NCBI GenBank assembly: GCA_029204045.2
Contig: CM055061.1
Coordinates: 44,726,977 to 44,790,976 of the forward strand
Length of the DNA stretch: 64,000 bases
Origin: Tillandsia leiboldiana
Taxonomy: Eukaryota > Streptophyta > Magnoliopsida > Poales > Bromeliaceae
Reading direction: 5' to 3'
How positions within the stretch are numbered: position 1 is the stretch's first letter; every line of letters begins with the position of its first letter. The position numbers were made by a program, and so were the translations under genes. Below are positions 54,558 through 63,836 of this stretch, piece after piece. The notes under the pieces are model-generated. The model ran no database searches. It was not told where the DNA came from and saw nothing but the letters and a program-made list of their open reading frames with translations.

Positions 54558-57500
54558 TTATTTCAAGGAAAGCATTCCAATTGCTTTACGCAAATGAATA
54601 AAACGTTTTTGATCCAAAGGTTTTGTTAAAATGTCAGCTAATTGATCTTCAGTTGAAATGTAGGAAATTTGAAGAATATTTGATTCAACTAGCTCTATAA
54701 GAAAATGATATCTAAGTTCAATGTGTTTTGTTCTTGAGTGCAACACAGGGTTTTTTGAAATGTTCATAGCACTAGTGTTGTCACATAAAACAGTTACCGA
54801 AGTTGCTAAAATCCAGAAGTCGCTCAACACGCTTTTCATCCAAATGAGTTGAGTTGAACAACTACCCGCTGAGATATATTCCGCTTCGGCAGTCGAGAGT
54901 GCAATGCAGTTTTGCTTTTTATTATGCCATGCAACAAGGCAATGGCCAAGATAAAAACATGCACCACTCGTACTTTTCCGATCATCCACGGATCCTGCCC
55001 AATCGGCATCTGAATATCCTATAATGTCAAGACTTGTTCCCATAGGATACCAAATTCCGAAGTTTACAGTTCCTTTGACGTACCGGATGATCCGTTTCAC
55101 CGCTTTCAGGTGATCCTCCTTTGGTGCTGACTGATATCTCGTGCAGATCCCAACACTAAAGGATATGTCCGGGCGACTAGCTGTGAGATAGAGTAGACTT
55201 CCAATCATACTTCGATAGAGTTTCTCGTCTACACTATCACTAAGAGATTCACTTCCTAATCCCTTATTGCTAGTTCCCATAGGAGTAGGAAAATCTTTAG
55301 AATCTTCTAATCCGAATTTCTTTACCAACTCCTTTGCATACTTGGATTGACACAGATGGATGCCTTCACCATTTTGTTTCACTTGCAATCCAAGAAAGTA
55401 TGTCAGTTCGCCCATCATAGACATCTCAAATTCGCTTTCCATGGTTTCTGCGAATTTAGAAGCATCATTATCCTTTGTTGCTCCAAATACAATGTCATCG
55501 ACATAGATTTGCGCAACGAAGAAGTTATTTTGATAATGCTTCACAAAGAGAGTCCTGTCTGCTCCCCCTCGAGTATAGCCCTTCTCCAAAAGGTGCTTTG
55601 TCAACCTTTCGTACCACGCTCGCGGTGCTTGTTTTAAACCGTAAAGAGCCTTTTTCAAACGAAAAACATGGTTAGGTAGTTTACAGTCTACAAAACCTTT
55701 CGGTTGAGCCACATAAACTTCCTCATTTAAAAACCCATTTAAAAACGCGCTCTTAACGTCCATTTGAAAGAGTTTTATTTTAAAGTGACAAGCAATAGAG
55801 AATAAGATACGAATGGACTCGAGTCTAGCTACAAGGGCGAACGTTTCATCAAAGTCTATACCTTCTATTTGAGAGTAGCCTTGAGCAACTAAACGTGCTT
55901 TGTTCCTGATGATGGTACCATCCTCATTTTTCTTGTTCTTGAAAATCCATTTAGTACCGATCACATTGTGTTGCTTCGGAGGCGTCGTTAATTCCCAGAC
56001 TTTGTTGCGTTCAAACTGATGGAGCTCTTCGTGCATTGCTTCAATCCAGTAGTCATCCTGAAGAGCTTCATCGACGTTCTTTGGTTCGATCATGGAAACG
56101 TAACAAGCGAATCCACAAACCAACTGTCTCCGAGTTTTGACTCCTTCTTGTGGGTCTCCAATAATGTTTGATTCAGGATGATCCTTGGAGATGCGTAACG
56201 TTTGAGGTAATGGAGTACTCGGAGGTACATGAGATGATTCCTGCACATCAGATAAACTTGAAGAACCATTAGATGCATCATTAATATTGGAAGTATTATC
56301 ATGAGAAGATGCATTTACAGGAGTATCATCATCAAGAGAGATATCAGGGGTAGATTTATCAGATGCAAAGTGGAAAGCTTCATCTACTTTAACATTTATG
56401 GATTCTACAATCGTTTTAGATTCCAAATTAAATACCCGATATGCTCTACTATTTGTAGAATAACCCAAGAAAATCCCTTCGTCACTTCGAGAGTCAAATT
56501 TTCTAAGATTTTCGCGGTCACGTAAAATGTAACACCGACTCCCAAAGATACGAAAATATTTGATGTTTGGCTTTCTACAAAACCATAGTTCATATGGTGT
56601 ATTTAACGTTCCCGGGCGCAAATAAACTCGATTAATAACATAGATTGCAGTGTTCACAGCTTCAGCCCAAAAATATAACGGTAAATTCCGGCTATGAAGC
56701 ATAACACGTGCCATCTCTTGTACAACCCTGTTTTTGCGCTCAACTACACCATTCTGTTGAGGTGTATAGGGTGCTGAGAATTCATGTTTAATGCCATTGT
56801 AAGTGCAAAAATCAATGAATTTAGAATTTATGAATTCTCCACCTCTATCACTTCTAACACGAATGATCTTTTCATTCTTTTCAATCATAATACGAAGGCA
56901 AATCTCGTGAAAAGAATCAAAAGTATCAGCTTTCTCTTTTAAAAATGCTACCCATGAGTATCTAGAGAAATCATCAACCAATAAGAAAATATACCATTTA
57001 CCTCCCAAGGATGGTTGACGAGTCGGTCCCATAAGATCCATATGCAATAATTCTAAGGGCAGATTAGTACCAACGTGGTTCAAGTTCTTGTGTGCAGTCC
57101 TGGATTGTTTTCCCTTTAGACAACCACCACACACAATGGTTTGTTTAAGTGAAAGCTTAGGAACCCCCTTAACCACGTCTTTGTTTGAAATTCTAGCAAG
57201 TTCCTTAAAGTTTATGTGACCTAGCCCTTCATGCCAAAGTGTTTCATTATTCAAAGAGGCTAAGTTATAATTTTCAGAAATTTTATTGGGAACAACATAA
57301 CAATTGTTTTCATATCTAACCCCCTTTAAAAAGAAAACATGATCCTTATCAGTTACAATGCATTCAACAGATGAAAAATTAACTGAAAAACCATTGTCAC
57401 AAAGTTGACTGATACTTATGAGGTTAGTCTTAAGGCCACCAACAAATAACACATTATTTAGAATCGGGCCATCTGGAATAGCTACTGTTCCTTTTCCAAC

Positions 57501-57614
57501 AATTTTGGAAGACTGACCGTCTCCGAAAACTACAAGTCCTCCGGAGATTTTCTCAAAATTTTGAAAGCAGTTTTTGTCACCGGTCATGTGACGGGAACAA
57601 CCGCAGTCCAGATA
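54558..57614 (-). CDS. Element D pol: copia protease end, integrase, RT and RNase H
   Basis: A frame of about 1018 codons follows the nonsense codon at 57615-57617. Numbering from the first Met (57587): protease motif just upstream ('YLDCGCSRHMTG', where Asp-Ser-Gly is usual), integrase zinc-binding (His119, His124, Cys153, Cys156), DDE residues Asp184, Asp247 and Glu283 (35 residues between the last two), RT with Asp610 in 'FQMDVKSAFLNG' and YVDD at 695-698, and RNase H with 'GYSDADWAGSVDDRKSTSG' (Asp860), 'STAEAEY' and 'LADILTKPL'. No frameshift over 3 kb. The polyprotein makes cDNA from the element RNA and inserts it. Gag and pol are in one frame, as in Sireviruses; only the single stop separates them. 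The Ser to Cys change at the protease site could weaken processing. Confidence 0.95.
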   Translation of the reverse strand, partial: YLDCGCSRHMTGDKNCFQNFEKISGGLVVFGDGQSSKIVGKGTVAIPDGPILNNVLFVGGLKTNLISISQLCDNGFSVNFSSVECIVTDKDHVFFLKGVRYENNCYVVPNKISENYNLASLNNETLWHEGLGHINFKELARISNKDVVKGVPKLSLKQTIVCGGCLKGKQSRTAHKNLNHVGTNLPLELLHMDLMGPTRQPSLGGKWYIFLLVDDFSRYSWVAFLKEKADTFDSFHEICLRIMIEKNEKIIRVRSDRGGEFINSKFIDFCTYNGIKHEFSAPYTPQQNGVVERKNRVVQEMARVMLHSRNLPLYFWAEAVNTAIYVINRVYLRPGTLNTPYELWFCRKPNIKYFRIFGSRCYILRDRENLRKFDSRSDEGIFLGYSTNSRAYRVFNLESKTIVESINVKVDEAFHFASDKSTPDISLDDDTPVNASSHDNTSNINDASNGSSSLSDVQESSHVPPSTPLPQTLRISKDHPESNIIGDPQEGVKTRRQLVCGFACYVSMIEPKNVDEALQDDYWIEAMHEELHQFERNKVWELTTPPKQHNVIGTKWIFKNKKNEDGTIIRNKARLVAQGYSQIEGIDFDETFALVARLESIRILFSIACHFKIKLFQMDVKSAFLNGFLNEEVYVAQPKGFVDCKLPNHVFRLKKALYGLKQAPRAWYERLTKHLLEKGYTRGGADRTLFVKHYQNNFFVAQIYVDDIVFGATKDNDASKFAETMESEFEMSMMGELTYFLGLQVKQNGEGIHLCQSKYAKELVKKFGLEDSKDFPTPMGTSNKGLGSESLSDSVDEKLYRSMIGSLLYLTASRPDISFSVGICTRYQSAPKEDHLKAVKRIIRYVKGTVNFGIWYPMGTSLDIIGYSDADWAGSVDDRKSTSGACFYLGHCLVAWHNKKQNCIALSTAEAEYISAGSCSTQLIWMKSVLSDFWILATSVTVLCDNTSAMNISKNPVLHSRTKHIELRYHFLIELVESNILQISYISTEDQLADILTKPLDQKRFIHLRKAIGMLSLK

Positions 57615-57617
57615 TCA

Positions 57618-58816
57618 AGACGAATTATCATATGCATGCAAGGAAATATTTGTAACAAGACAAGGGAAGGTTTCACCTTTGCGTACCCAAACCTTTCGAG
57701 TTTTGGTGTAAGTCGGAAATGATTGTGAAGTTGATACCTTTGGTGAAATCGTCTTGTTTGATCCATCGCTTTTCCTTGACGTCGTCGTCTTGTTTGATGA
57801 ACTACCGAGGCTTTTTCCTTTCGAATAATTTGCATTTGATTTCCGAGGAATCACCCTTTTGGTAGTCATTGCAAGAAGTGCTTGAGTTGAGCGTTTGCCT
57901 CCCATCTTCCAATTTCTCCTTATGTGCCCTGCAATACCACAACGAAAACATACCTTGGTGCTTGACGATTTCGAAGAGGGGGAAGTAGGTTTGTTGTCGT
58001 TTTTTGTCGTCAATTCCGGTGTCGGAGGAGGAGATACCGACTGGGGCACAAAAAATGTCCCAACCGAACTAAAATTGTCTTCAGTTCGATTATATCCGAG
58101 GCCGAATTTGTTTGATTGACCAAGACCAAGAAGCTTATCCAACTTACTCCTTCCTGATGAAAATCGCTGCAAGTCATCCTTGAGTTGGAGAATGGTCTCT
58201 GTCATTTCCAATTTTTCCTGTCGAGCCTCGCCGTTGAGCTTCAAGAAGTAATTCGCTTTGTTCACCATATCTACATAATTCTTCTCGAATTGCTCATTGG
58301 ACTCTTGAAGGGAAACATTTGCTTTAATCAGGTTATCCCTTTCCGCTTCAAGAGCGTTTGAGAGAGAAGTTGCTCTTTTTGCTTCTTCTTCGAGATCCTG
58401 CAATCTCCCTCTCAAACTCTTGTTTTGCTTTGCCAGTTTCTTTGAATCCCTCAAAATCTTATGGTAGGCAAGAGCAAAGTCTTCACCTTCTGAATTATCC
58501 GATTCATCGTCCGTTGCATTTTTTTCAACAGTGGAGTTGGACAATGACTCGGATGTATTAGCCATTAAGCACATGAAGGGTGAAGATGTGGACGCGTGGA
58601 ACGCCGTTGCGTTATCTTCTTCATCACTTGACGATGACTCATTTGACGATGAGGTGTCATCCCAAGTGACGGCTTGCATCGCTTTCTTCTTTGACGGATT
58701 CTTATTGGGACACTCCGTTGAGATATGGCCGTACCCTCGGCACTTGAAACATTGGACTTGTCCTTCTGAGCTTTTCTTATCCTTAGAAAAACCCTCTTGC
58801 TTTCTTGGTTTGAAAC
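57618..58816 (-). pseudogene. Element D gag, C-terminal part (cut by H)
   Basis: The frame is open from the junction with H down to TGA at 57615-57617, which replaces a Trp codon of the usual 'WYLDSGCS' box, a one-base G to A type change. It has a first CCHC zinc knuckle 'CFKCRGYGHISTEC' (58710-58751), an acidic Ser-rich stretch, a coiled coil (about 58130-58480), and a second knuckle-like motif 'CFRCGIAGHIRRNW' (about 57907-57948) in which the last Cys is Trp. The N-terminal capsid part lies beyond H, outside the window. Gag packages the RNA into cytoplasmic particles; the coiled coil may mediate protein contacts. Confidence 0.88.
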
Positions 58817-59000
58817 TGTTAGGGTTATTAATCCCAAAGGATCTAAATAGGTACTATCAAACAACTAGAGGGGGGGGTGAATAGGTGTAATACTTAAAAA
58901 CTCAATCTCAGTGCAAAATAAAAAATAATGCGAAAAATAAAAACAGCACACCGAGATTTACGTGGAAACTCCAATCCAGGAGAAAAACCACGGGACCAAC

Positions 59001-59215
59001 ACGCAATAACAATCCACTAAGAATAGAAGAATAACAAGGTGATTACCGACTCCACGGACTCAACCCCTCCTTCAGCTTCTTCGGACCTCGCGCTGACCGG
59101 TTGGATATCCACGCAATAACAATCCCTAAGAAAAGAAGAATAACAAGGTGATTACCGTCTCCACGGATTTAACCCCTCCTTCAATTTCTTGGACCTCGCG
59201 CTCCACCGATTTTGC
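59001..59215. repeat. 110-bp tandem duplication in LTR H
   Basis: 'acgcaataacaatcc' ... 'aagaataacaaggtgattaccg' ... 'cctccttca' ... 'ggacctcgcgct' occurs twice with a 110-bp shift and several substitutions. Absent as a duplication from LTR D. Confidence 0.9.
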
Positions 59216-59229
59216 ACGCCCACTGCACA

Positions 59230-59332
59230 CGTTCGAATCCACGAACGCCACTCGAATCCACGAGCACACGTTTCGAATCCACGAAACGCCTTTAGCACAC
59301 CGAATCCACGATGCCACGTCGAATCCACGACG
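59230..59332 (-). other. Array of five hairpins with constant loop (LTR H)
   Basis: Five AATCCA loops with arms CGTTCG/CGAACG, CTCG/CGAG, CGTTTCG/CGAAACG, CACCG/CGATG (one C-A mismatch) and CGTCG/CGACG. Four of five stems are perfect and all differ. The array is at the same place relative to the TATA box as in LTR D. A sixth AATCCA loop lies in the two-step hairpin at 58961-58992 (arms CTCC/GGAG). Confidence 0.82.
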
Positions 59333-59584
59333 CAAACTCAGTCGATAAGAATATTGACTTCGATGGTGATCCTTTGCTTAGATTCTCATTGAGGAACCGT
59401 AGAAGAATTCTCTAAGCAAAGATTAGATCAATTCGACAAAAGATATGTTCTTGAAAGAACCATCGAATTGACCTAAAAGAGGCTATAAAGAAGAACGATG
59501 AAAACCTAGCCTCTAGGGTTGCTCTCAAGAGTTTTATGAAAAGATCGGCCGTAGCTCCCACGTTTTTGAGAAACCCTAAGTGTC

Positions 59585-59880
59585 TATTTATAGTTTAGAA
59601 ACCTTTGGAAAAAGATAAGAATCAAAAACATACCTTATCTGGAAATTTTCAGGACGGCGATCCGGATCGGATTTACTGCGATCCGGATCGTCGTAACGAG
59701 ATTGACGATTCCAGAAATACCATGGTTCGGGATCCGGATCGCATTGCCTGATCCGGATCGTTCATACAAATCAGAAAACTTAACATTCGGGATCCGGATC
59801 GGAAATTGCATGGATCCGGATCGAAGTCTTGTATGAAGCAACAACCTTCGGGATCCGGATCGTTGGCTCTGATCCGGATC
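59585..59880 (-). promoter_or_regulatory. LTR H promoter: TATA box and four pairs of ATCCGGAT palindromes
   Basis: Minus strand CTATAAATAGAC is the TATA box. Palindrome centres are 59663.5/59684.5, 59735.5/59754.5, 59795.5/59817.5 and 59856.5/59875.5. Pair spacing is 19-22 bp as in D, with four pairs instead of five. Confidence 0.87.
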
Positions 59881-60209
59881 CTGAACAAGTCCGAACACCA
59901 GTTTTTGATTATTATGCAATTAAAAGTTCATCCAAGTGTTTCTACACTATAAGAAAGTATTCGGATCACCACAATTATTTAGTTAAACATACCTGATCCT
60001 CTTGAATACTTTCTTCTTGAGATTGATGTAACTGATCCACAATTCTTCAACTTCAATCTTCAAGATTCAAGACACTGAGTGTCAACTTGAGCTCTTGTTG
60101 AATCTTCTCTAAGTCTTTGATTGCTGATTGACAATTTGATCCCTTTAAGACTCCGACTCAACTCACTGACTTGACTCACGAAATATGCCAATACCAAAAA
60201 GCCGTAACA

Positions 60210-60695
60210 ATCTCCCCCTTTGGCAATTTCGTGACAAAACCCAAAAATACATAAAAACGCTCAAGTCACTCATCTTAAACCAAAAAATCGAAATTCAATG
60301 TCATCACCAAAACATTGATTTTCTTTGCGTGAAAGATCCAATAAATACAAAATTACATTTGAACCAACCAGTCCTAGAACATACTCTATGACTTAGGACT
60401 TGGAGTCTTAAAGTGATGTAATTCCTGCAAAACAAAACTCCAAAACAAAATCAAACGTTAGTCGTTAGAAATTAGAATCCTACATTTGATCCGTCTTCCT
60501 TTTGGTTCTTTTGTTTTTCGGCTCTTTCAATTTTTTCTTTGTCTCCCCCTATCTTGATGTTCTTGAGCAACTATGTTCTCCCCCTTTGTGATACGATCAT
60601 CATTTTCCGTTCTCCCCCATTTTTCCATTTTCGTTTCGTTTGTCCTCTCTTGATGATCTCATCTCCGTCATTTCTCATCTCCCCCTTTTTGGCAC
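60210..60695 (-). other. Repeated polypurine tracts of element H
   Basis: The main tract (GCCAAAGGGGGAGA on the minus strand) abuts the LTR. Further GGGGGAGA-type tracts occur at about 60541-60549, 60580-60588, 60612-60620 and 60679-60690. Multiple polypurine tracts are a known Sirevirus feature. Confidence 0.7.
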
Positions 60696-61840
60696 AAATT
60701 GTCAAACAGTGAACATACTAGACAAAAGGAAATCACTAACAACATTAGTTCATGAAGAAAGAGAGATAAAAGCTCAGTTCTGGTATATAACAAAAATGCA
60801 GATTCCGTACCTGTACCAGAAAGCAAAAATCAAATAATTTCTTGAAACAAATCCAGATTTTAGAATCTTTTCAAAAAAACGATTTGTATTCCATCAAGAA
60901 AACAATTTAAGTGCTTTAACCAATGAATTAACAAGATGTCATTCAATCCAATTAATTTCACAAGATTAAAAAGATTTACTCCTAAATCATGAAAAACAAA
61001 GATAAAACATTATAAACAGTTTTTCATGTTATATTCATCAAACACAAGTCATCAAAAATAATCTTGAGATCCAAAGTCTATCAAGATGTAACGGACGTAC
61101 AAAGATGACTTACAGAGATTTCCAAATGACATCAATTTGATTTCTTACCCTTTCAAATTTGAGATAAGCACTAAAATACCTAAGGGTGGCTCTTTGAGCA
61201 TCTTTCAACTATCCCACCTTATACCAACCAGGAGATTATTCAAAATATAAGAGCTTTGCATATAAATCTCCAAATGCTTCAACTAAAGATTTTCTCATAA
61301 AATACTATCAAGCATCCATAACATGTGGTAGCTTCACACACAAACCAGACGACCGGGGTGGCAGCTCTTTCCAACATGTGGTGGTAGTTTTCACACTCCT
61401 TTCGGATGTAACTCTTTCCACATCTTTTGCAAATTATTTCAATACCCTTGTAAGAATGCAATCTCTTACGTGAAAGAATTATATCCCAAATTTTAGTCTA
61501 TCGGTTGTCTCACGTTTATCACAATGAATTCACACAACCGAGATAGATTAAGCATCTAAAGATCACACATGATTTCTAAAATTTGATGCTTATAATATCA
61601 AAAACTTCTATAATGAAGTATCTTCAAGCTTATGATTATGGAGTAAAGTTGATAATCCAAATAAAATAAAAATGGAGTGATTGAAAGTGAAAACCCTTTT
61701 TATTCAATGCACTTGTTCGTTAAAATCCTTTTGTTTAAACAAAACATAAAAACGAAGAGCATTGAAAAACATGTAATGCAAAGATTAAGAAAGATATGAA
61801 GGGAAAACCAATCAAAGCATTACATATAGTCATAAGCTAT
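60696..61840 (-). other. Noncoding interior of element H, including the conserved block
   Basis: AT-rich and without a supported gene. Positions 61185-61440 match the conserved noncoding block of D (53958-54215). A 60-codon Cys-rich frame there (61279-61461) is not preserved in D and is rejected as a gene. By comparison with D, pol has been removed next to position 61840 and the third gene with its promoter from between 60700 and 61100. Confidence 0.7.
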
Positions 61841-63802
61841 TTAGAACTTAAGACAAGGAAAGATATCACCTTTCCGAATCCAAAATTGTCGAATTCTGGG
61901 TTGTCTTGATTCATTGTGGTTGGGAGATGATAGCTTTGACTGTTGATCCACCTTAGATCTTTGCCTCGCAGTGATCCACTTGTATGATTGATGATGTGGC
62001 TCGGACCTTTGGTGGGTTGAGTGAACTCCTTTGACTTGATGTGTCTTTTGATTCCGTTGAGTTCGCTCCGTAGATGAAGTTGCCGAAGGACTCTTCTTTC
62101 TCTTTTTCGGGCAATTCTTCACCAAATGTCCTTCAAGTCCACATAAGTGACAAGTTCTTCCTTTCAATTTAGTTGTGGAACTTGAAGCCTTCAAAGTTTG
62201 GTTCTTTTTAAATCCCAAATCAACCTTGCTTGTTTGACCTAATCCGGACATACAATCATGTTTCTTCGAACCGGTTGAAATCCTTTGTATGTCGGATTTA
62301 AGTTGATGGACTTGCTTGGTCAAGGCTTGGTTGGTGACATGAATCTCCTCAAACTGTTTTTCTAGAAAATCAATCTTGTTAATATGGGAATTAACGATCG
62401 TTTCCGATTGATTTATCTTTTCCTGGAGGATTTTATTATTATCCAATAAAAGCTCTCGTTCCTCCTCGAGATCATGAAGTTTGATCTTTAAAGCATGATT
62501 CTCGTCTTGATTCTCAAGTCGTTGCTTCCTCAACTTCTTGATATGCTTGGCCATCTTCTTAGATTCCGCAAGAAGTTGTTGATATGCCTCAACGAGTTCT
62601 TCCTCGTCCGACTCCCCCTCACTTGATGACTCTCCGCCGGTTGTTGATGTTTCATACAAAATCAAAGGAGTAGAGTCAGTGACTAATGATGATAAACAAT
62701 TATTAGAAGAGGGAAAATGAGAGGCATGAGAAGCAACGATTTTTTCCTCTTTACTTGAGGTCGATTCATTAGAAGTAGAATCGTCCCAAGTTTTCGCTTG
62801 CAAAGCCTTCTTTTTGTATGATTTCTTAGAAGGACAATCCGTTGAAAAATGGCCGTAGCCTTTGCATCGATAGCATTGGATTTCCCCTTCGAAATCATCT
62901 TTTTCTTTTTCTTTAGAAGGTTTTGCAACGCCTTTGAGGTAAGAGGATTTAGAACCCGATGATCCTTTAGATAGTTTCGTGGATGAAGATCCATCGGTTT
63001 GATTCTTCCAAAATTTCCTACGAAATTTCTTTACGATCCGCGCCAATTGTTCTTCAAAATCGGCAAAAGAGATTTCATCGTCGGAACTCGATTCGCTATC
63101 TTCTTCCTTTGTTGATTTGAATGCAATACCTGTAAGCTTAGAAGAAGACTTGGAAGAAACTTGATTAGTAGGAAAAGTCATTTCATAAGTTTGCAAAGCA
63201 CCTACTAATTCCTCTACACTCATCTCATCCGGATGACTAACGGTTTCAATGGCGGTAACCTTTGCCCTAAACCGTTCCGGAAGAGTCCGAAGTATCTTTC
63301 TTACAATTTTCGACTCCGGGATCTTTTCTCCTAAATTAGCACATGTATTTATTACATCTTGAAGTCTAGTGTAATAATCTGTAAACAATTCATGCTCTTC
63401 CATATGAATAGAATCAAATTGACTTGTAAGCATCTGGAGCTTTTGAATTTTTACAAGATTAGTACCCTCATGTGTAATTTTGAGAATATCCCAAATTTCC
63501 TTCGCGGATTCACACGCGGAAATTCGTGTGAACTCAGTCGAGGAAAGAGAATTAAATAAAACGTTCATACCTTTCCCATTGTAAGAAGATATTTCAAATT
63601 CCTCTTTGGACCATCTAGAGCGAGGTTTTGGGGTAGTAGAATTTCCTACTTCCTCAACAGGATGCACCCAACCGTATTCCACGGATTGCCATACCCGCTC
63701 ATCAATTGCGATGAGAAAAGCTCTCATCCGCACTTTCCAATAAGCATAATTAGTCCCATCAAAAAGAGGAGGTCTATAAATATTACCACTTTCACCCATC
63801 AT
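61841..63802 (-). CDS. Element H gag (intact copia Gag polyprotein)
   Basis: Start chosen at the ATG ATG pair (63797-63802), 20 bases inside the primer site; the frame upstream has no ATG and runs into that site. 653 residues. The N-terminal 'PPLFDGTNYAYWKVRMRAFL' and 'AKEIWDILKITHEGT' motifs mark the copia gag (UBN2-type) domain, about residues 8-220. A first CCHC knuckle 'CYRCKGYGHFSTDC' (about 310-323), a Ser/Glu-rich acidic stretch, a long coiled coil (about 400-510) and a second knuckle 'CHLCGLEGHLVKNC' (about 551-564) follow. It ends 'FWIRKGDIFPCLKF' at a real TAA, just where D runs on into protease and pol. Gag forms particles and binds RNA, so H could be packaged if another element supplies protease, RT and integrase. 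No frameshift or internal stop. Confidence 0.93.
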   Translation of the reverse strand: MMGESGNIYRPPLFDGTNYAYWKVRMRAFLIAIDERVWQSVEYGWVHPVEEVGNSTTPKPRSRWSKEEFEISSYNGKGMNVLFNSLSSTEFTRISACESAKEIWDILKITHEGTNLVKIQKLQMLTSQFDSIHMEEHELFTDYYTRLQDVINTCANLGEKIPESKIVRKILRTLPERFRAKVTAIETVSHPDEMSVEELVGALQTYEMTFPTNQVSSKSSSKLTGIAFKSTKEEDSESSSDDEISFADFEEQLARIVKKFRRKFWKNQTDGSSSTKLSKGSSGSKSSYLKGVAKPSKEKEKDDFEGEIQCYRCKGYGHFSTDCPSKKSYKKKALQAKTWDDSTSNESTSSKEEKIVASHASHFPSSNNCLSSLVTDSTPLILYETSTTGGESSSEGESDEEELVEAYQQLLAESKKMAKHIKKLRKQRLENQDENHALKIKLHDLEEERELLLDNNKILQEKINQSETIVNSHINKIDFLEKQFEEIHVTNQALTKQVHQLKSDIQRISTGSKKHDCMSGLGQTSKVDLGFKKNQTLKASSSTTKLKGRTCHLCGLEGHLVKNCPKKRKKSPSATSSTERTQRNQKTHQVKGVHSTHQRSEPHHQSYKWITARQRSKVDQQSKLSSPNHNESRQPRIRQFWIRKGDIFPCLKF

Positions 63803-63822
63803 GATAGATAAACCTAAAACCC

Positions 63823-63834
63823 GCTCTGATACCA
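63823..63834 (-). other. Primer-binding site of element H
   Basis: Minus strand TGGTATCAGAGC, two bases from the LTR edge, as is usual for copia elements. Confidence 0.92.
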
Positions 63835-63836
63835 AT

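Larger units (their letters stand above)
49546..58816 (-). mobile_element. Copia element D (Sirevirus-type), right end interrupted by H
   Basis: Minus-strand element: 3' LTR 49546-50875, polypurine tract, a third gene (51539-52984), a putative internal promoter (53515-53622), a conserved noncoding block, pol (54558-57614) and gag (57618-58816, cut by H). The 5' LTR and gag start lie beyond the window. Copia order (integrase before RT), a long gag with two zinc knuckles, a gene downstream of pol and repeated polypurine tracts point to the Sirevirus lineage. Confidence 0.92.
58817..60209 (-). repeat. 3' LTR of element H
   Basis: 1393 bp, TGTTAGGG...CGTAACA. Contains a two-step hairpin (58961-58992), a 110-bp partial tandem duplication (units start at 59001 and 59111), the hairpin array (59230-59332), a TATA box on the minus strand (59585-59592) and the palindrome array (59659-59880). 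Confidence 0.94.

Noticed and set aside
59230..59332. CRISPR-like array (repeated CGAATCCACG with variable flanks)
   Set aside because: Units are about 20 bp, flanks pair with each other rather than being spacers, and the context is a plant LTR.
61279..61461. 60-codon Cys-rich small protein on the minus strand
   Set aside because: The sequence is conserved in D at the DNA level, but an indel there breaks this frame, so a noncoding element is more likely.
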